Notes: generated by a model from the sequence alone, not told the origin. DNA of 19,605 nucleotides from an uncultured Ignavibacteria bacterium (GCA_913060595.1 CAJXSA010000021.1:1-19605); one strand, 5' to 3'; positions 1 through 8,568 are shown, counted from the stretch's first letter. Made by a program: numbers and translations.

Positions 1-551
1 AGGTGACGCTCGGGAAAGAACTCTGCAGCGGATACCCCGTGGAGTTCCGGCTGCAGGATTACCGCGATCTCGACGAGCAGTTCGATCACATCGTCTCCCT
101 GGGAATGATCGAGCATGTCGGGGCGAAAAACTACCGACGCTTCATGGAAGTGGCGGCCCGATGCCTGAAGGACGAAGGTTTGTTTCTCCTGCACACGATC
201 GGAACACGCTCGCCGCGCGAGGATCCGGATTCCTGGTCGAACCGGTACATCTTCCCCGGAAGCCATCTTCCCGCCGCAACGGAAGTGATCGCGGCCGCGG
301 GAGAGCGTTTCATCGTCGAGGACTGGCACAATATCGGCGTAGACTACGCCCGCACGCTTGATGCATGGTTCGATAATTTTGATGCGCACTGGCACGGGAA
401 GCTCGATCATCATTACGACGAGCGTTTCTACCGCATGTGGAAGTACTTCCTCAAAAGCAGCGCGGGATCGTTCCGCGCCAGGCGGAACCACGTCTGGCAG
501 ATCGTGTTTTCGAAGAAAGGCGTACCGGGCGGATACACACCGGTACGGTAA
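1..551 (+). CDS. cfa: Cyclopropane-fatty-acyl-phospholipid synthase, 5'-truncated by window edge
   Basis: This is the C-terminal half of a Cfa-type enzyme, which transfers a methylene group from S-adenosylmethionine to the double bond of unsaturated phospholipid acyl chains at the inner membrane. The first complete codon is at base 3; the GTG there is not a real start, because the family is about 380-420 residues and only about 183 are visible. Aligned from memory to E. coli Cfa, the residues that bind the catalytic bicarbonate are all kept: Glu in MIEHVG, His and Ile in LLHTIG, and Tyr in GVDY. The family-typical stretches RYIFPGSHLP, EDWHNIGVDY and SFRARRNHVWQIVFS are also present. It ends at TAA 549-551 and converges on the MFS gene, with about 90 bases between them. 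The identification is strong; the N-terminal SAM-binding half lies outside the window. Confidence 0.95.
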   Translation, partial: VTLGKELCSGYPVEFRLQDYRDLDEQFDHIVSLGMIEHVGAKNYRRFMEVAARCLKDEGLFLLHTIGTRSPREDPDSWSNRYIFPGSHLPAATEVIAAAGERFIVEDWHNIGVDYARTLDAWFDNFDAHWHGKLDHHYDERFYRMWKYFLKSSAGSFRARRNHVWQIVFSKKGVPGGYTPVR

Positions 552-634
552 AATGGAATTCCTTCGGCCGCGCCGTCGGTTGTTTGCGCGGGGTAGCACG
601 GTGAATGCATTCCGTGTCGATGAGCGGCGGCCGG

Positions 635-654
635 CCGGGGGATTATGCCCCCGG
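635..654. other. GC-rich hairpin over the MFS stop codon
   Basis: CCGGGGG (635-641) pairs with CCCCCGG (648-654) around a six-base loop that contains the stop codon of the minus-strand MFS gene. Neither strand has a T-run after the stem, so it is not a canonical intrinsic terminator. It sits in the convergent space between the Cfa and MFS genes and could slow polymerase arriving from either side. Confidence 0.35.
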
Positions 655-2028
655 GACGGAGAGGATGTCCGCAGAAGAAGGGGAATCAGGTTCCGGTGGA
701 TGTGCCTCGGCTTCCGCACGATGGAACTTCACCAGCAGAAGCAGAATGAAACCGGCGACGAAATATACCGCCAGCGCGAGCACGGCAATGCGGTAGCTGC
801 CGGTGTATTGCAATGCCAGTCCAAAAAACAGCGGTCCGAGCCAGCTGGTCCCGCGCTCGCTTATCTCATAAATGCCGAAATACTCCGCTTCGCGTCCCGC
901 GGGAATCATGCGGGAGAACGCCGCGCGGCTGAGCGCCTGGCTGCCGACGAGCACCAGCGCGGTTGCAGCGGCCATGATATAGAAATCCGTTTTACTCTGC
1001 AGGGGACCGTAGGCGTAGAGGGTGATCAGGATGTACACCGAAAGTGACACGAGTATGCTGCGCTTGGTGCCGATCCGTCGCGCCAGGCGCTCGAACAGCC
1101 AGGCACCCAGCACGCCGACGAACTGTACGATGAGAATGACTTCCGCGAGGTCCTCCATGCTGAGACCGACTTCCTCCTGGCCGAACTGCGTGGAAATCGA
1201 GGTGACGGTCTGTATCCCGTCGCTGTACAGCAGGAATGCAACGAGGAAGAGCAGGGTCTGGGGAAAGCGCTGAAGGCTGCGCAGCGTTCCGCGCAGTTCA
1301 CGAAATCCCGCGGTGATCAGCAGTCCCCGGTCCGTCCGTACGCGTGCCGTGCTGCGAGACCGCAGCTGCGAGAGGCCTATCCCGCCGAAGATCAGCCACC
1401 ATGCGCCGCAACTCGCCAGGGCGATACCGGCGGCTTCCTGTTCCTCGAGTCCGAGCGCGGCCGCGTTTCCGAAAAAGACGTACTGCAGCAGCAGCAGAAT
1501 GCCGCCCCCGAGATAGCCGAGTCCCCAGCCCGTGGAACTGACGCGGTTGCGGTGTTCCGGGGCGCAGATATCGGGCAGAAAGGCGTTATACAGCACGTCC
1601 GAGGCGCCGAAGAACAGATTCGCGGAGAGGAAAAGGCTGCCGCCGAGCAGCACGTCGCCGTCTCCGACGAGCATCATGAGCAGCACGCTGGCACTGCCCC
1701 CGAGCAGGCTCGTTGTGAGCAGCGCTTTTTTCATACGCGTGTAATCGGCGAGCGCGCCGATCAGCGGGAGCAGACAGATCTGCATGAACACGGAGATGGA
1801 AATCAGGTACGGGTAATAGGCGCCCGGGTGCATCGCCATGCCCAGCATATGCAGCACGCCGCCGTCCGCCGCCGCGCTGTGCGCGATGCCGGTGATGAAG
1901 GGACCGAAGAATACGGTGACCACGGAGGTAGGAAAGGACGCGGCACCAAAGTCGTACAGCGTCCACCCCTGCACCTCCCGGCCGAGGCCGCGAATGCTCG
2001 TTCTCTCGCCTGTGGCTGCGTTCTGCAT
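643..2028 (-). CDS. MFS transporter of the UMF1 / Atg22-like family
   Basis: A 461-residue integral inner-membrane protein with about 12 hydrophobic segments, as expected for a major facilitator. The N-terminal WTLYDFGAASFPTSVV resembles the WxLYDxANSAFxTxV signature of the UMF1/Atg22 family, and the loop between helices 2 and 3 reads GALADYTRMKKALL, an MFS motif-A-like sequence. A second such loop, RRIGTKRSIL, follows in the C-terminal half. The substrate cannot be read from sequence; family members are often annotated as effluxers. The ATG at 2028 is supported by GGAG seven bases upstream. The TAA stop (643-645) lies inside a GC-rich hairpin. It follows the TonB receptor gene on the same strand with a 113-base gap holding a strong hairpin (2062-2087), so cotranscription is possible but may be attenuated. 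The C-terminal tail after about residue 440 is acidic and proline-rich. Confidence 0.88.
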   Translation of the reverse strand: MQNAATGERTSIRGLGREVQGWTLYDFGAASFPTSVVTVFFGPFITGIAHSAAADGGVLHMLGMAMHPGAYYPYLISISVFMQICLLPLIGALADYTRMKKALLTTSLLGGSASVLLMMLVGDGDVLLGGSLFLSANLFFGASDVLYNAFLPDICAPEHRNRVSSTGWGLGYLGGGILLLLQYVFFGNAAALGLEEQEAAGIALASCGAWWLIFGGIGLSQLRSRSTARVRTDRGLLITAGFRELRGTLRSLQRFPQTLLFLVAFLLYSDGIQTVTSISTQFGQEEVGLSMEDLAEVILIVQFVGVLGAWLFERLARRIGTKRSILVSLSVYILITLYAYGPLQSKTDFYIMAAATALVLVGSQALSRAAFSRMIPAGREAEYFGIYEISERGTSWLGPLFFGLALQYTGSYRIAVLALAVYFVAGFILLLLVKFHRAEAEAHPPEPDSPSSADILSVPGA

Positions 2029-2061
2029 GATGCCGCTCCGTTTCCTCTGTTCTGTAGGTTG

Positions 2062-2087
2062 GGCAGGGACGGAAGACCGTCCCTGCC
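2062..2087. repeat. Perfect 11-bp inverted repeat (possible dispersed palindrome)
   Basis: GGCAGGGACGG (2062-2072) and CCGTCCCTGCC (2077-2087) form a perfect 11-bp stem with a four-base loop. It lies 33 bases upstream of the MFS start codon and 54 bases after the TonB receptor stop. No T-run follows on either strand, so a classical terminator is unlikely. It may be a REP-like dispersed element, an RNA-stability stem, or an attenuating stem between receptor and transporter. Confidence 0.6.
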
Positions 2088-2141
2088 GTGCATGTGATGG
2101 GAGATTTCTTCGAATTTTCGGAAATATCTGTCCGCGCGGCG

Positions 2142-4778
2142 TCAGAAACGCAACTGCAGGCTTCCGGTGATGAGGCGGCCGATTTCCGCTCCGCCGACGT
2201 ATTGCACGTGCTTGTGGTCGAGCGCGTTGCGCACGGCCAGCACGAAATGTGGATTGAGCGGCAGGGGCACGGGCACGCGAACGCCGAGATCGATCAGTCC
2301 GTACGGATCGATGCGTCCCTCGTACACGCCAGATTTGACGCGGTGTCCGTCGATGAAACGGTAGCGTGCACTGCCCTGTATGCCTGTCGCCGGCTCGGTG
2401 TACTGCAATGAGAGTGAGGCTTTGTGCTGCGGCACGTTGAGCGACAGCGGTCCCTGCCCGTCGACATCGTCGAAGTACACCTGGCTGATATAGCTGTAGG
2501 TGCCGCCGACGCTCAGGTTGCGGAGCACTTCCGCCTTCATGTTCACGTCGACGCCCCAGTAGTCGATGTTCCCGTAGTTGACCGGGATCATGAGAATCTC
2601 CGTGCGGTCTGCCGCCTGTTCCGGTGTTACCGTGCCGAGGGGAATCTGTGCCATGCCTTCGGCCACCTGCGCGGCGATTTGCTGTGCCTGATCGCTGCCC
2701 ACGATGGGGGTGAGGTAGCCGAGGAGGTAGGCGTACGCCCCCTGCGGGTCGAGGAAAACGTTCGGGGTGGAGACGCGTGCGGGAGTGATGAAGTTCTCAT
2801 ACTCGGAGTAGTACAGGTCCACGCCGGCCTGCAGTCGATCGGCGACGACACCCTTGTAGCCGAGTTCCCAGGACCGGTGGTCCGTCGGCGTCAGGCGCTC
2901 GATGTCGCGCACCGCGGACGGATCGATCGGGTCGAAACCTTCTGTCTCGATGTTGAGAACGGCGAGCGCACCGCCGACCTGCGAGGGATCGGGAGCGGGC
3001 AGTGGGGCGAGCAGCTGCTGCAGCTCCGCGGGCAGCTGGGCCAGCACGGCCTGGAACGGTGCGTCCCAGAACGCTCCCGCCTGGCTCAGTCCGAAACCCA
3101 TGGCGGGATCGGGACTGAGACGGGAGTGGAAAAGCAGTTCGCCGTTCTGCCGCTGGAAGGTGTAGCCGGTTTCCGGGACGCCCACGTTGCGGAGGCCGTA
3201 CATGAACGGATCGAAGCCCGTTCCGAAAACGTCGTCGGTGACTGCAAGGTCCAGGAAAAGGTCACTGATGGCGGGAGTGAGGAAGGCCCGGTTGTACGTC
3301 GCGCGGATGCTGTGATTTTCTGCGGGCGTGTAGCGCAGTCCGGCGCGGGGGGAGAAAACCGGATCCTCGAGTGCGCTGTGATAATCGACGCGTCCTGCGA
3401 GCAGCAGGCTCAGTGTGCCCTCGATGAGCCGGGTGTCGGACTGTGCGTATGCGCCGAACTCGTCGACGTTGTCACTGTCCTCGTTGCGCCCGAGTATGGT
3501 GCCCTCGGTTTCCGGCCGCGTGAGATACATGTCCACGCCATAGGTAAAGCGCTGCCAGTCCGCAGGCTCTGCCGCATGCTGCAGCTCTGCGACGATCTTT
3601 TTCGAATTGTCGACGATGAGCTGGTTTTCACGCAGCAGGTAGGTGTCGCCGGCGTCGTTCATGTTCAGGTACACCTGCCCGAAGAAATTCCCGCTGGTGA
3701 AACGGCCCTGCACGTGCGAGAAGCTGAAATTCTTCGCCAGTACCGCACCGTTGTCGGTCAGGTCCAGTGCCCGCACCGCGGTGCTCTGTCCCGCGCTGAG
3801 CGTTATGCTGCTCTGATCGCCGACGAGGTAGTCCAGGCGTGCGTCGAGGTTGTATCGTTCCGCGTCCCGGTTCTCCGGATAGGTCTCGCGTGCGTCGGTG
3901 TAGGCCCAGTCCTCGGCCTTCAGGTAGCCCGCGGAAATCTTGTAGCCGAAGCGCCCGCCGACGGTGCCGGCGTGACGCCCCGAGGCGGACATCAGCGACT
4001 GCGATCCGCCCATGAGCGTCAGATCCGTCCCGCGGGAGGCGAAGGGGGATTTGGTGATGATGTTGGTGACGCCGTTGGTGACGTTGGGACCGTAGAGCGC
4101 GGATCCCGGTCCGAGTACGACTTCGATGCGGTCGATATCCGCGTCGCTCACGCTCTGCAGGTAGGTGATGTTCGCGCGCATCGACGGGAGATTGGTCAGC
4201 CGGTTGTCCACCAGCGTGCGCATGGTGCCGTTGAACACGTTGTTGAGTCCGCGGGCGACGTACTCGCGCTGCATGACGCCCTTTTCCGCCACGTCCACGC
4301 CCTGCACGCCCTGCACGTGGTCCATGGCGGTGACCGCGTTGCTCTGCTCGATGTCGCGCGCTCCGATGACGGCGACCGATGCGGGGGCGTCGAGCACTTT
4401 TTCCTTGCGCCGCGAAGCGGAAATGACCACTTCGCCCATGTCGAGCACTTCTTCCTCGAGGCGGATGGTGAGGTCGACCACCGCGCCGCCGTCGATGGTG
4501 ACGGACTGACGGTCGGTCTTGCTGCCGAGGAAGGATGTCACGAGAGTGTAGCTTCCCTGCGGGACGCTGTTGATGCGGAAGCGGCCGTCAAGATCGGTAT
4601 AGCCGCCGGTGACGAAGGCGCCGTCGGACGGCTGCTGCAGTCGCAGATGAACGCCCGGCAGAGATTTGCCTGTCATGTTGTCGGTTACGGTGCCCTTGAT
4701 CACGCCGGTCTGGGCGCGCAGGGGAATGCTCAGCGCCGCCAGCAGCAGCGCGATGAACAGGGCCGATTGTCGTTTCAT
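2142..4778 (-). CDS. TonB-dependent outer-membrane receptor with N-terminal carboxypeptidase-regulatory-like domain
   Basis: An 878-residue outer-membrane gated channel that takes up a ligand using TonB-ExbBD energy. Residues 1-24 are a signal peptide ending near RAQ. About 26-110 is a CarboxypepD_reg-like beta-sandwich (GVIKGTVTDNMTGKSLPGV ... DGRFRINSVPQGSYTL). About 120-235 is the plug, with SASRRKEKVLDAPASVAVI, a DRIEVVLGPGSALYGPN signature and GVTNIITKSP. The rest is a 22-strand-type barrel ending in LQLRF, with the terminal Phe of a BAM recognition signal. The start at 4778 is chosen over longer in-frame ATG/GTG codons because GGAGG (4784-4788) sits five bases before it and the signal peptide starts there; a longer reading would overlap the acetyltransferase gene. 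The ligand is unknown. The domain order is common in Bacteroidota for peptide, metal-chelate or siderophore receptors. It lies 50 bases after the acetyltransferase gene, probably in one transcript. Confidence 0.93.
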   Translation of the reverse strand: MKRQSALFIALLLAALSIPLRAQTGVIKGTVTDNMTGKSLPGVHLRLQQPSDGAFVTGGYTDLDGRFRINSVPQGSYTLVTSFLGSKTDRQSVTIDGGAVVDLTIRLEEEVLDMGEVVISASRRKEKVLDAPASVAVIGARDIEQSNAVTAMDHVQGVQGVDVAEKGVMQREYVARGLNNVFNGTMRTLVDNRLTNLPSMRANITYLQSVSDADIDRIEVVLGPGSALYGPNVTNGVTNIITKSPFASRGTDLTLMGGSQSLMSASGRHAGTVGGRFGYKISAGYLKAEDWAYTDARETYPENRDAERYNLDARLDYLVGDQSSITLSAGQSTAVRALDLTDNGAVLAKNFSFSHVQGRFTSGNFFGQVYLNMNDAGDTYLLRENQLIVDNSKKIVAELQHAAEPADWQRFTYGVDMYLTRPETEGTILGRNEDSDNVDEFGAYAQSDTRLIEGTLSLLLAGRVDYHSALEDPVFSPRAGLRYTPAENHSIRATYNRAFLTPAISDLFLDLAVTDDVFGTGFDPFMYGLRNVGVPETGYTFQRQNGELLFHSRLSPDPAMGFGLSQAGAFWDAPFQAVLAQLPAELQQLLAPLPAPDPSQVGGALAVLNIETEGFDPIDPSAVRDIERLTPTDHRSWELGYKGVVADRLQAGVDLYYSEYENFITPARVSTPNVFLDPQGAYAYLLGYLTPIVGSDQAQQIAAQVAEGMAQIPLGTVTPEQAADRTEILMIPVNYGNIDYWGVDVNMKAEVLRNLSVGGTYSYISQVYFDDVDGQGPLSLNVPQHKASLSLQYTEPATGIQGSARYRFIDGHRVKSGVYEGRIDPYGLIDLGVRVPVPLPLNPHFVLAVRNALDHKHVQYVGGAEIGRLITGSLQLRF

Positions 4779-4783
4779 GATGT

Positions 4784-4788
4784 CCTCC
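4784..4788 (-). promoter_or_regulatory. Ribosome binding site fixing the TonB receptor start
   Basis: GGAGG five bases upstream of the ATG at 4778. It overlaps an alternative in-frame ATG at 4790, which would place four extra residues before the signal peptide and has no such site of its own. Confidence 0.75.
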
Positions 4789-4828
4789 ATGCGTGAGTTG
4801 ATATGGCAGTGCTGTATATGTGCTTCTC

Positions 4829-5917
4829 TCAGATGTCCTTTCTGTACACGCCGAAACTGCGCCAGGGCTGCAGGCCGAAGCGGGCGCAGATGCGTTCGGA
4901 TCCCAGGTTGCCTTTCGTGATCCATGTCGTATGCATGCAATCATAGCGCCCGGCGATGTCGGCGAAGTGCCGCACCAGCTGCAGTCCCGCAGCGGAGTTC
5001 TGGTACCGCGGCAGCATGCCCATGGCGAAGGCGACGATGCGGCGCGTCTTCCGGGCGTGACGGCGCGCCCGCAGCAGCGTGAGGGCGCGCGGCAGACGGT
5101 GCGCGCAGCGAAAAGCGGGGTTGATGTCGGCCATGAACACGGTGGCGCCTGCCGGCTGCGCACCGTCGTACACGATGCCCATGCCGCCGTGTATCCACGC
5201 GGGGAGCAGGTACTGGGCGCTGTAGAAATATTCCTCGCGCGTCATCGCGTCCCTGCTCCAGTTCTCGCGGAAGGCGTCGTCGAATACCGCAGCGAGATCG
5301 CGGATACCGTCGCGCAGACGTGGAAAGGGGATGGTTTCCAGGCGATACCGGGAGCGGCGCACGGGCAGCGCGGCCGTGAGCGCTGCGGCATCCTCGCGCA
5401 GCGTGGTGCTGCGCCAGGTGCGCCCCTCCTGCTCGAGCGCATAGCCGGCGTCTTCGAACAGGCGCGCGTAGTAAGGGAGCGCACAGGGCTCGCCGAGTAC
5501 GTTCGCGTCGTCGAAGCGGTCGAGCTGCACACCGGTGAGTCCGGCGGTATCGGGACTGAACGGACCGTGCAGGGATTGCACCCCACGCGCGGCGCAGAGT
5601 TCTTCCGCACGCGTGAGCAGGGCGTCCGCGGCATGCTGATCGCGCACGCACTCGAAGAAACCGAAGAGGGCGTGGTTTTCCCCGTCGGTGCGCGGCAGCA
5701 GCAGCGAACACCGTCCGACCGGATCCCCGTCCCGCAGTACGAGCAGCAGGTACAGCGTTCGTCGCTGCAGCACCGGATTTCCGCGCCGGTCGAGCAGACG
5801 GCGCAGCTCGAACTCCGGAAGGGGAATGGCCGCAGGCTGCCGGCGATACAGGCGGCGCTGCACGGCGACGAACTGCTTCCAGTCAGAGGGGTCGGTGACT
5901 GTGGCGACCTGATACAT
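4829..5917 (-). CDS. GNAT-superfamily acetyltransferase-like protein (YghO-like)
   Basis: A 362-residue soluble protein with no signal peptide or membrane segment. It resembles the two-lobed GNAT-fold proteins of the E. coli YghO type. The first half has the order VGRCSLLL, NHALFGFFECVRDQHAADALL, GVQSLHGPFSPDT and PCALPYYARLFEDAGY, equivalent to the family's GFFGFFE, GP(M/F)NFSTN and PYNPPYY motifs. The C-terminal half ends in an acetyl-CoA-binding-like segment (YDCMHTTWITKGNLGSERICARFGL) with the final strand near FGVYRKDI. The start at 5917 (MYQVATVTD) is preferred over an in-frame GTG at 5986 because GGAG stands six bases before it and the added residues look non-conserved. Its acceptor substrate is unknown. 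It is first in the minus-strand set with the TonB receptor and MFS transporter, so it might modify a small ligand handled by them; that is inference only. Confidence 0.8.
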   Translation of the reverse strand: MYQVATVTDPSDWKQFVAVQRRLYRRQPAAIPLPEFELRRLLDRRGNPVLQRRTLYLLLVLRDGDPVGRCSLLLPRTDGENHALFGFFECVRDQHAADALLTRAEELCAARGVQSLHGPFSPDTAGLTGVQLDRFDDANVLGEPCALPYYARLFEDAGYALEQEGRTWRSTTLREDAAALTAALPVRRSRYRLETIPFPRLRDGIRDLAAVFDDAFRENWSRDAMTREEYFYSAQYLLPAWIHGGMGIVYDGAQPAGATVFMADINPAFRCAHRLPRALTLLRARRHARKTRRIVAFAMGMLPRYQNSAAGLQLVRHFADIAGRYDCMHTTWITKGNLGSERICARFGLQPWRSFGVYRKDI

Positions 5918-5954
5918 GTGCGACTCCGCAGCTTCTGTGGAAAATTCTGTGTGC

Positions 5955-5960
5955 AGTATA
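5955..5960 (-). promoter_or_regulatory. Candidate -10 box for the acetyltransferase-receptor set
   Basis: TATACT on the minus strand (inside the palindrome AGTATACT) would start transcription near 5948, giving a leader of about 31 bases to the ATG at 5917. No convincing -35 box lies 16-18 bases upstream. The same hexamer is used at the other promoters seen in this window, which supports it modestly. Confidence 0.35.
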
Positions 5961-6032
5961 CTTTCCGCGGCTGCGGCGGACGTCACGCCGTGGTCAATCT
6001 TATGTCATGAAAGTGTCGGGGTGCTGTGGTCG

Positions 6033-6059
6033 GAAGCAGAAGATAATGCCCTCTGCTTC
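6033..6059. other. Hairpin in the divergent intergenic region
   Basis: GAAGCAGA (6033-6040) pairs perfectly with TCTGCTTC (6052-6059), leaving an 11-base loop. It lies between the divergent acetyltransferase and FN3-protein genes. It could be a structured element or an operator; there is no proper T-run. Confidence 0.35.
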
Positions 6060-6088
6060 TTGCGATTATTTCCCGCGGGCGGCATATT
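6060..6088 (+). promoter_or_regulatory. Weak candidate promoter for the FN3/T9SS protein
   Basis: TTGCGA (6060-6065) and CATATT (6083-6088) are separated by exactly 17 bases, each matching four of six bases of the sigma-70 consensus. The predicted start near 6095 gives a leader of about 69 bases, which contains a 7-bp hairpin (CGGCGGC 6118-6124 with GCCGCCG 6130-6136). Confidence 0.3.
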
Positions 6089-6163
6089 CCGGTACTCATC
6101 GTTTTCATTGACCGTGCCGGCGGCTGCGTGCCGCCGCAACGGCATCAGATCCGGGAGGTCCCC

Positions 6164-8533
6164 ATGACCACGCTCCGTTTCATCCGTCGCATCCTCATTG
6201 TTGCGCTTCCATTCTTTCTGTTTGCTGCCCCCCTCAGGGCGCAGTCGCTGCTCGTGGATTTCGGTGCGAGCGCCGGGCAGAACAGCTTTGGTCTTGCAGG
6301 ATGGAACACGGTGCTCATGGGAGGGACACTCACGTACACCGGGGACGGTCCCGCCGGACTGGTGTCGGATGCCACTGCGCAAGAGTACATGGATTACATG
6401 GGCGTGCGCGGCACATCGCGACAGTTCAGCACCTCGGATCGTATCGTGGTCACCTGGTTCAACCGCTCAGAAGAAACCGTGCGCTTGACCGCGCGCATCA
6501 GTTTCACCGACGCGGACCGGGCGGAGGGCGGGAGCACGGAAGGGAAATGGTACACCATGCGCAGCGCGGCGGATTACCGTCAGACCTGGACGGAACTGGC
6601 TCCCGGGGAGACGGGGCGCACCATGTTCGCCGTCCGCGATCACGGCGTGCACAAAACCGACGGAACCTTCGACCTGGTCAACGTCAACTGCGCCGTCGAA
6701 TGGGGGGCCAGCGATCAGCAGCGCTTCCTGGTCTGTGACAGAATAGAATTGTTCGAAGACGCGGACGTCACGCCGCCCTCGGCTCCGACCGGACTCACGG
6801 TGCAGCGCGTGAGCGATTCGCAGGTGGAACTGCGCTGGGATCCTGCCTCCGACAACGTGGGCGTCGTGGAATATCTCGTCTATGCGGACGGGGAGGTCGA
6901 GGGATACACACGTGAGGAGGAGTACACCACCGTGTACTGCATGCCCGGGCATGCGTACGCATTCACGGTGACCGCTCTCGACATGATGGGCAATGAGAGT
7001 CCGCCGTCGGCGGAAGTGCGTCCGGTGATTCCTGCGTTCGCGGGCCGCGCCGCGCTGCTTCGGCCTGAGCACTTTCACTACGCGGGCGCATTCCGCCTGC
7101 CCGAGGATTTCCAGTGGGGCGGGGAAGCGGTGGCATACAATCCCGACGGGGACGGCGGACAGTCCGGTTCGGGGGCGGGCGACGGCCGCCCGGGATCGCT
7201 GTTCGTGACGAATCTCAATCAGCCGGAAAACGGCCTGGTGGGGGAGGTCTCCATCCCCGCACCCGCGGCGTCCGCGCAGAGCGTTGAGGAATTGCCCGTG
7301 GCCGCGGTGCTGCAGCAGCCGGTGGACATTCGTCCCGACGACGTCAACGGCTGGGACTACGTGGACATCTGGCGCACGGGACTCGAGTATCTCGTATCAG
7401 AACAGATGCTCTACAGCTCATGGAGCATCCATTACACCGTCGGCGGGGAAAAGCGCGCGAGCATCAGCCGCTGTCCGGCCGCGAACCTTGTTTCCGGTCC
7501 CTTTGACGGCGCGTGGTATGTCGGCTCGGCGACGCAGCCGCCCATCGCCGCGCAGATGAATGACTGGCTCTTCGCATTGCCCGCGGACTGGGCGGATGCG
7601 CACACCGAGGGCAGGCAGCTGGTGACCGGACGCTGCAGGGACGGCGGACTCAGCGGACTTGGTCCCACGATGTATGCCGTTCCCACCGCGGGCAGCGCGC
7701 CGCCTGCGCCGGGCAGCGCCCTGCCATTCACGACGCTGCTGGAGTACGGTTCGGTGCAGAACAGCGACAACTATCACTTTCCGGACGCTGTCGACGGGTA
7801 CAGGCACAGCGATGACTGGCGAGAAGCCGCGTGGGTGCAGGGGCTCTGGCAGGATGCCGTGGCGGTGATCGGACGCAAGGCGCACGGGGACAACTGGTAC
7901 GGCTATCACGGCGAGCATATGCGGCACGACTGGGTGATCGCAGACGTGCCCTACCCGGAATTCGACGCGACCGATCCCGACGGCAAGGGATGGCGGGCGC
8001 ATCGCCTCCGCCCGATGATCATACTCTACGATCCCGCCGATCTCGCCGCCGTGGCCGCCGGGAGCATGCAGTCCCACGAGCCCCAGCCCTACGGCGCCGT
8101 GCGCATTGATGAAGACATCTTTTTCAGCGCGGACCATGAAATCTTCTCCGCCGCCTTCGACGCGGTGAACGACGCCCTGTACATCACCGAATTTGTGCGC
8201 GAAGCCGACGGCAGCCTGGTCATGCATGTGTTCGACATCGTCGGAGATCCGGTGCCCGTCGCACCACCCGCTTCGGTGACGGACCTGTCGCTCGACGCCT
8301 GGCCCGACCCGGTGACAGACGTCCTGCACTGCGCGATCAGCGGGACGCCCGGTCAGCACGTGCGCGTCATGCTCAGCGATGCACTCGGACGCACGACGCT
8401 GCTCCACGAGGGCGATATCCCCGCAGGAGGATTGCCGCTGTCGGCGCCGATGCGGAACCGCCCGTCTGGTCCCGTCTTTCTGCTGCTCATCACGCCCGAC
8501 GGCATCCATTCGCGGAAGGTGATGAAAAGATGA
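6164..8533 (+). CDS. Secreted FN3-containing protein with T9SS-type C-terminal domain, function unknown
   Basis: A 789-residue exported protein. The start at 6164 is set by GGGAGG five bases upstream and by a signal peptide (1-27, ending RAQ). Residues about 28-198 are a beta-rich domain opening LLVDFGASAGQN, possibly a jelly-roll. About 200-289 is a fibronectin type III domain (TPPSAPTGLTVQRVSDSQVE ... ELRWDPASDNVGVVEYLVY). About 300-700 is a large domain beginning RPEHFHYAGAFRLPEDFQWG that I cannot assign; its many short strands and repeated aromatic/Gly turns suggest a beta-propeller. About 705-789 resembles a type IX sorting domain (LSLDAWPDPVTDVLHCAISG ... HSRKVMKR), so the protein is likely exported by T9SS and attached to, or released from, the cell surface. 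A YAGAFRLP opening is, to my memory, seen in uncharacterised secreted proteins of environmental bacteria. No enzymatic residues can be named. Confidence 0.85.
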   Translation: MTTLRFIRRILIVALPFFLFAAPLRAQSLLVDFGASAGQNSFGLAGWNTVLMGGTLTYTGDGPAGLVSDATAQEYMDYMGVRGTSRQFSTSDRIVVTWFNRSEETVRLTARISFTDADRAEGGSTEGKWYTMRSAADYRQTWTELAPGETGRTMFAVRDHGVHKTDGTFDLVNVNCAVEWGASDQQRFLVCDRIELFEDADVTPPSAPTGLTVQRVSDSQVELRWDPASDNVGVVEYLVYADGEVEGYTREEEYTTVYCMPGHAYAFTVTALDMMGNESPPSAEVRPVIPAFAGRAALLRPEHFHYAGAFRLPEDFQWGGEAVAYNPDGDGGQSGSGAGDGRPGSLFVTNLNQPENGLVGEVSIPAPAASAQSVEELPVAAVLQQPVDIRPDDVNGWDYVDIWRTGLEYLVSEQMLYSSWSIHYTVGGEKRASISRCPAANLVSGPFDGAWYVGSATQPPIAAQMNDWLFALPADWADAHTEGRQLVTGRCRDGGLSGLGPTMYAVPTAGSAPPAPGSALPFTTLLEYGSVQNSDNYHFPDAVDGYRHSDDWREAAWVQGLWQDAVAVIGRKAHGDNWYGYHGEHMRHDWVIADVPYPEFDATDPDGKGWRAHRLRPMIILYDPADLAAVAAGSMQSHEPQPYGAVRIDEDIFFSADHEIFSAAFDAVNDALYITEFVREADGSLVMHVFDIVGDPVPVAPPASVTDLSLDAWPDPVTDVLHCAISGTPGQHVRVMLSDALGRTTLLHEGDIPAGGLPLSAPMRNRPSGPVFLLLITPDGIHSRKVMKR

Positions 8534-8568
8534 CGGAAAGAGCGATATAAAAGATGGAATGAGGGAAG

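Noticed and set aside
2424..4796. Plus-strand open frame of 790 codons
   Set aside because: Fully antisense to the TonB receptor, rich in His/Val/Arg/Asp without domains, typical of a GC-driven shadow frame.
4820..6010. Plus-strand open frame of 396 codons
   Set aside because: Antisense to the acetyltransferase, with no recognisable domain; the minus-strand protein has clear GNAT motifs.
6951..6962. Palindrome ATGCGTACGCAT, resembling the operator
   Set aside because: Lies inside the FN3 coding sequence, lacks the central CACAA core and has no promoter nearby.
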